A stretch of DNA of 34,365 nt from Erythrobacter donghaensis (lineage in GTDB: Bacteria > Pseudomonadota > Alphaproteobacteria > Sphingomonadales > Sphingomonadaceae). The translations under genes and the position numbers were made by a program. Where the stretch lies: the NCBI RefSeq assembly GCF_001557325.1, contig NZ_LSJS01000115.1, positions 1 through 34,365 of the forward strand. The letters run 5' to 3'. Within the stretch, counting starts at the first letter, position 1. Each line of letters begins with the position of its first letter. Positions 33,466 to 34,365 of this stretch are shown in pieces. A model generated the notes under the pieces. It was not told where the DNA came from. It did no database searches and worked only from the letters and a program-made list of their open reading frames with translations.

Positions 33466-34133
33466 TTGCCTGCCCTCCCCAGCCGCCGGTCGAAGGCGAG
33501 GATGCGGCCCGCATGGATCGCGAAGGCGAACAGCGCAGTCGGGATCGCCCAGACCGAGAGTTCGAGCGGGGTGAGCGGGTAGCCCGCCGCCTCGAACACG
33601 CCCTGGATCAGCAGGATCGAGGCAATCGCGAAGAAGATGTCCTCGCCGAAGAACAGGCCGACATTGTCGGTCGCGGCAGCCATCGCCTTGACCTCGTCGC
33701 GCGCCTCGTCGGGCAAGTCGCCGTGGGTCTTGAGCGCCGCGGCCTCGGCCATCGGCGCGACCAGCGGGCGCACCGCTTGCGCATGCCCACCGATGTCTTT
33801 CATCCCCAGCGCCGAGGCCAGCTGGCGGAAGGCGAGATAGACGACCAAGAGCTTGCCCATCGTCGCCCCGCGCATCCCCTCGATCGCGGCGCGGGCGCGC
33901 TGTTGCAGGCCGTAGCGCTCCAGCAGGCCGATCACCGGCAGGATGATCCAGGTGACCGAGATATAGCGGTTGTCGTTGAAGGCCTTGCCGAGCGCCGCGA
34001 TCACCGCGAGCGGATCGAGCCCCGCCAGCACCCCGGTCGCCAGCGCGGCGCTCACAACCACCAGCAGCGGGTTGAACCGCAGCGCGAAGCCCAGAACGAC
34101 GATGGCAATGCCCGCCAGCGGCCAGTAGTTCAT
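33462..34133 (-). CDS. DUF969 membrane protein (probable transporter subunit)
   Basis: A 223-residue inner-membrane protein of the DUF969 family. Hydrophobic helices alternate with conserved polar parts: YWPLAGIAIVVLGFALRFNP at the start, ITWIILPVIGLLERYG-like segment (here VTWIILPVIGLLERYGLQ), LASALGMKDIGGHAQAVRPL, and ATDNVGLFFGEDIFFAIAS, which are the family signatures. ATG 34133 overlaps the stop of the 5-oxoprolinase-like gene (ATGA), and its own stop overlaps the DUF979 start, so the three are translated as a unit. It is probably the partner of DUF979 in a two-component permease for the substrate of the upstream amidohydrolase. Confidence 0.88.
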   Translation of the reverse strand: MNYWPLAGIAIVVLGFALRFNPLLVVVSAALATGVLAGLDPLAVIAALGKAFNDNRYISVTWIILPVIGLLERYGLQQRARAAIEGMRGATMGKLLVVYLAFRQLASALGMKDIGGHAQAVRPLVAPMAEAAALKTHGDLPDEARDEVKAMAAATDNVGLFFGEDIFFAIASILLIQGVFEAAGYPLTPLELSVWAIPTALFAFAIHAGRILAFDRRLGRAGK

Positions 34134-34365
34134 TCGCCGAAGCCCCCTCCTCCGGGTGTCAGGATCACGAAGCTGTCGCCCGGCTGCATCTCGGCCGAGC
34201 CGGTTGCGCCGAGGTCCTCGAGCGTGCAATCGGCGCGCTCGACCCAGTTCCGCCCGGGGAGCGCATCGCCCCCGCCCGCAAGCCCGCGCGGCGCAACCTT
34301 GCGGCGGTTGGCGAGCATATTGGCGCGCATCGGCTCGAGGAAGGTGACGCGCCGTACCACCCCGT
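34130..34365 (-). CDS. Hydantoinase B/5-oxoprolinase, C-terminal end (partial)
   Basis: Only the last 77 or so codons are in the window; the gene continues past the right edge. The tail shows the family ending: RRKVAPRGLAGGGDALPGRN, quoted in part, then a region about LEDLGATGSAEMQPGDSFVI and the closing LTPGGGGFGE. The glycine-rich T-P-G-G-G-G-F/Y-G end is typical of HyuB/OPLAH-type ATP-dependent 5-oxoprolinases and N-methylhydantoinases, which open a lactam ring using ATP. Whether it is a separate B subunit or the C-terminal half of a fused HyuA-HyuB protein cannot be told here. Its stop overlaps the DUF969 start. Confidence 0.85.
   Translation of the reverse strand, partial: GVVRRVTFLEPMRANMLANRRKVAPRGLAGGGDALPGRNWVERADCTLEDLGATGSAEMQPGDSFVILTPGGGGFGE

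Overview
The window is a GC-rich (roughly two thirds G+C), gene-dense bacterial chromosome segment. It carries several TonB-dependent receptors, a FecI/FecR surface-signalling pair, an autotransporter, a wax ester synthase, a haloalkane dehalogenase and many ATGA-type gene overlaps. Together these suggest an alphaproteobacterium of the Sphingomonadales, with an Erythrobacter/Porphyrobacter-like style. That assignment is inferred from gene content and protein style, not from a marker gene. No tRNA, rRNA, CRISPR array, transposase or phage gene was seen.

Layout from left to right. (1) 1-2531, plus: the 3' end of a TonB-dependent receptor, a hairpin, and an MFS transporter. (2) 2647-7954, plus: six genes joined by overlapping stop/start codons, encoding a YeiH-type putative sulfate exporter, GlpD, an NADPH-FMN reductase, a RibB-like protein, a Tat-exported sulfite-oxidase-type molybdoenzyme (SorA-like) and a lipoprotein monohaem cytochrome (SorB-like). 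The RibB-like protein has lost its metal ligands and a catalytic Glu. The likely core job is periplasmic sulfite oxidation and sulfate disposal. (3) 8011-15266, minus: ECF sigma, FecR anti-sigma, STN-domain TonB receptor and an autotransporter, forming a Fec-type surface-signalling unit. (4) 15381-20017, minus: AraC regulator, ZnuD-like TonB receptor with a Met/Asp-rich N-terminal stretch, a cluster of inverted repeats, and a secreted protein of unknown function. (5) 20249-24430, mostly plus: a YciI/muconolactone-isomerase-like protein, a second AraC regulator, an outer-membrane barrel, a third AraC regulator (minus) and a DUF427 protein. (6) 24447-29044, minus: TetR + lipoprotein formylglycine-generating enzyme, then haloalkane dehalogenase + DUF1330 + sulfatase. 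The same TTGGCA-N7-TGTCA dyad lies in front of both transcription units. (7) 29105-31437, minus: wax ester synthase/DGAT overlapping an alpha/beta hydrolase, a storage-lipid pair. (8) 31508-34365, minus: hydantoinase B/5-oxoprolinase 3' end, DUF969, DUF979 and DUF2891, a probable 5-oxoproline uptake and use cassette that runs off the right edge.

The points most worth a second look are the degenerate RibB-like protein inside the sulfite operon, the extracytoplasmic formylglycine-generating enzyme paired with a sulfatase and a dehalogenase under a shared TetR dyad, and the Fec signalling unit that ends in an autotransporter instead of a ferric-citrate transport operon.
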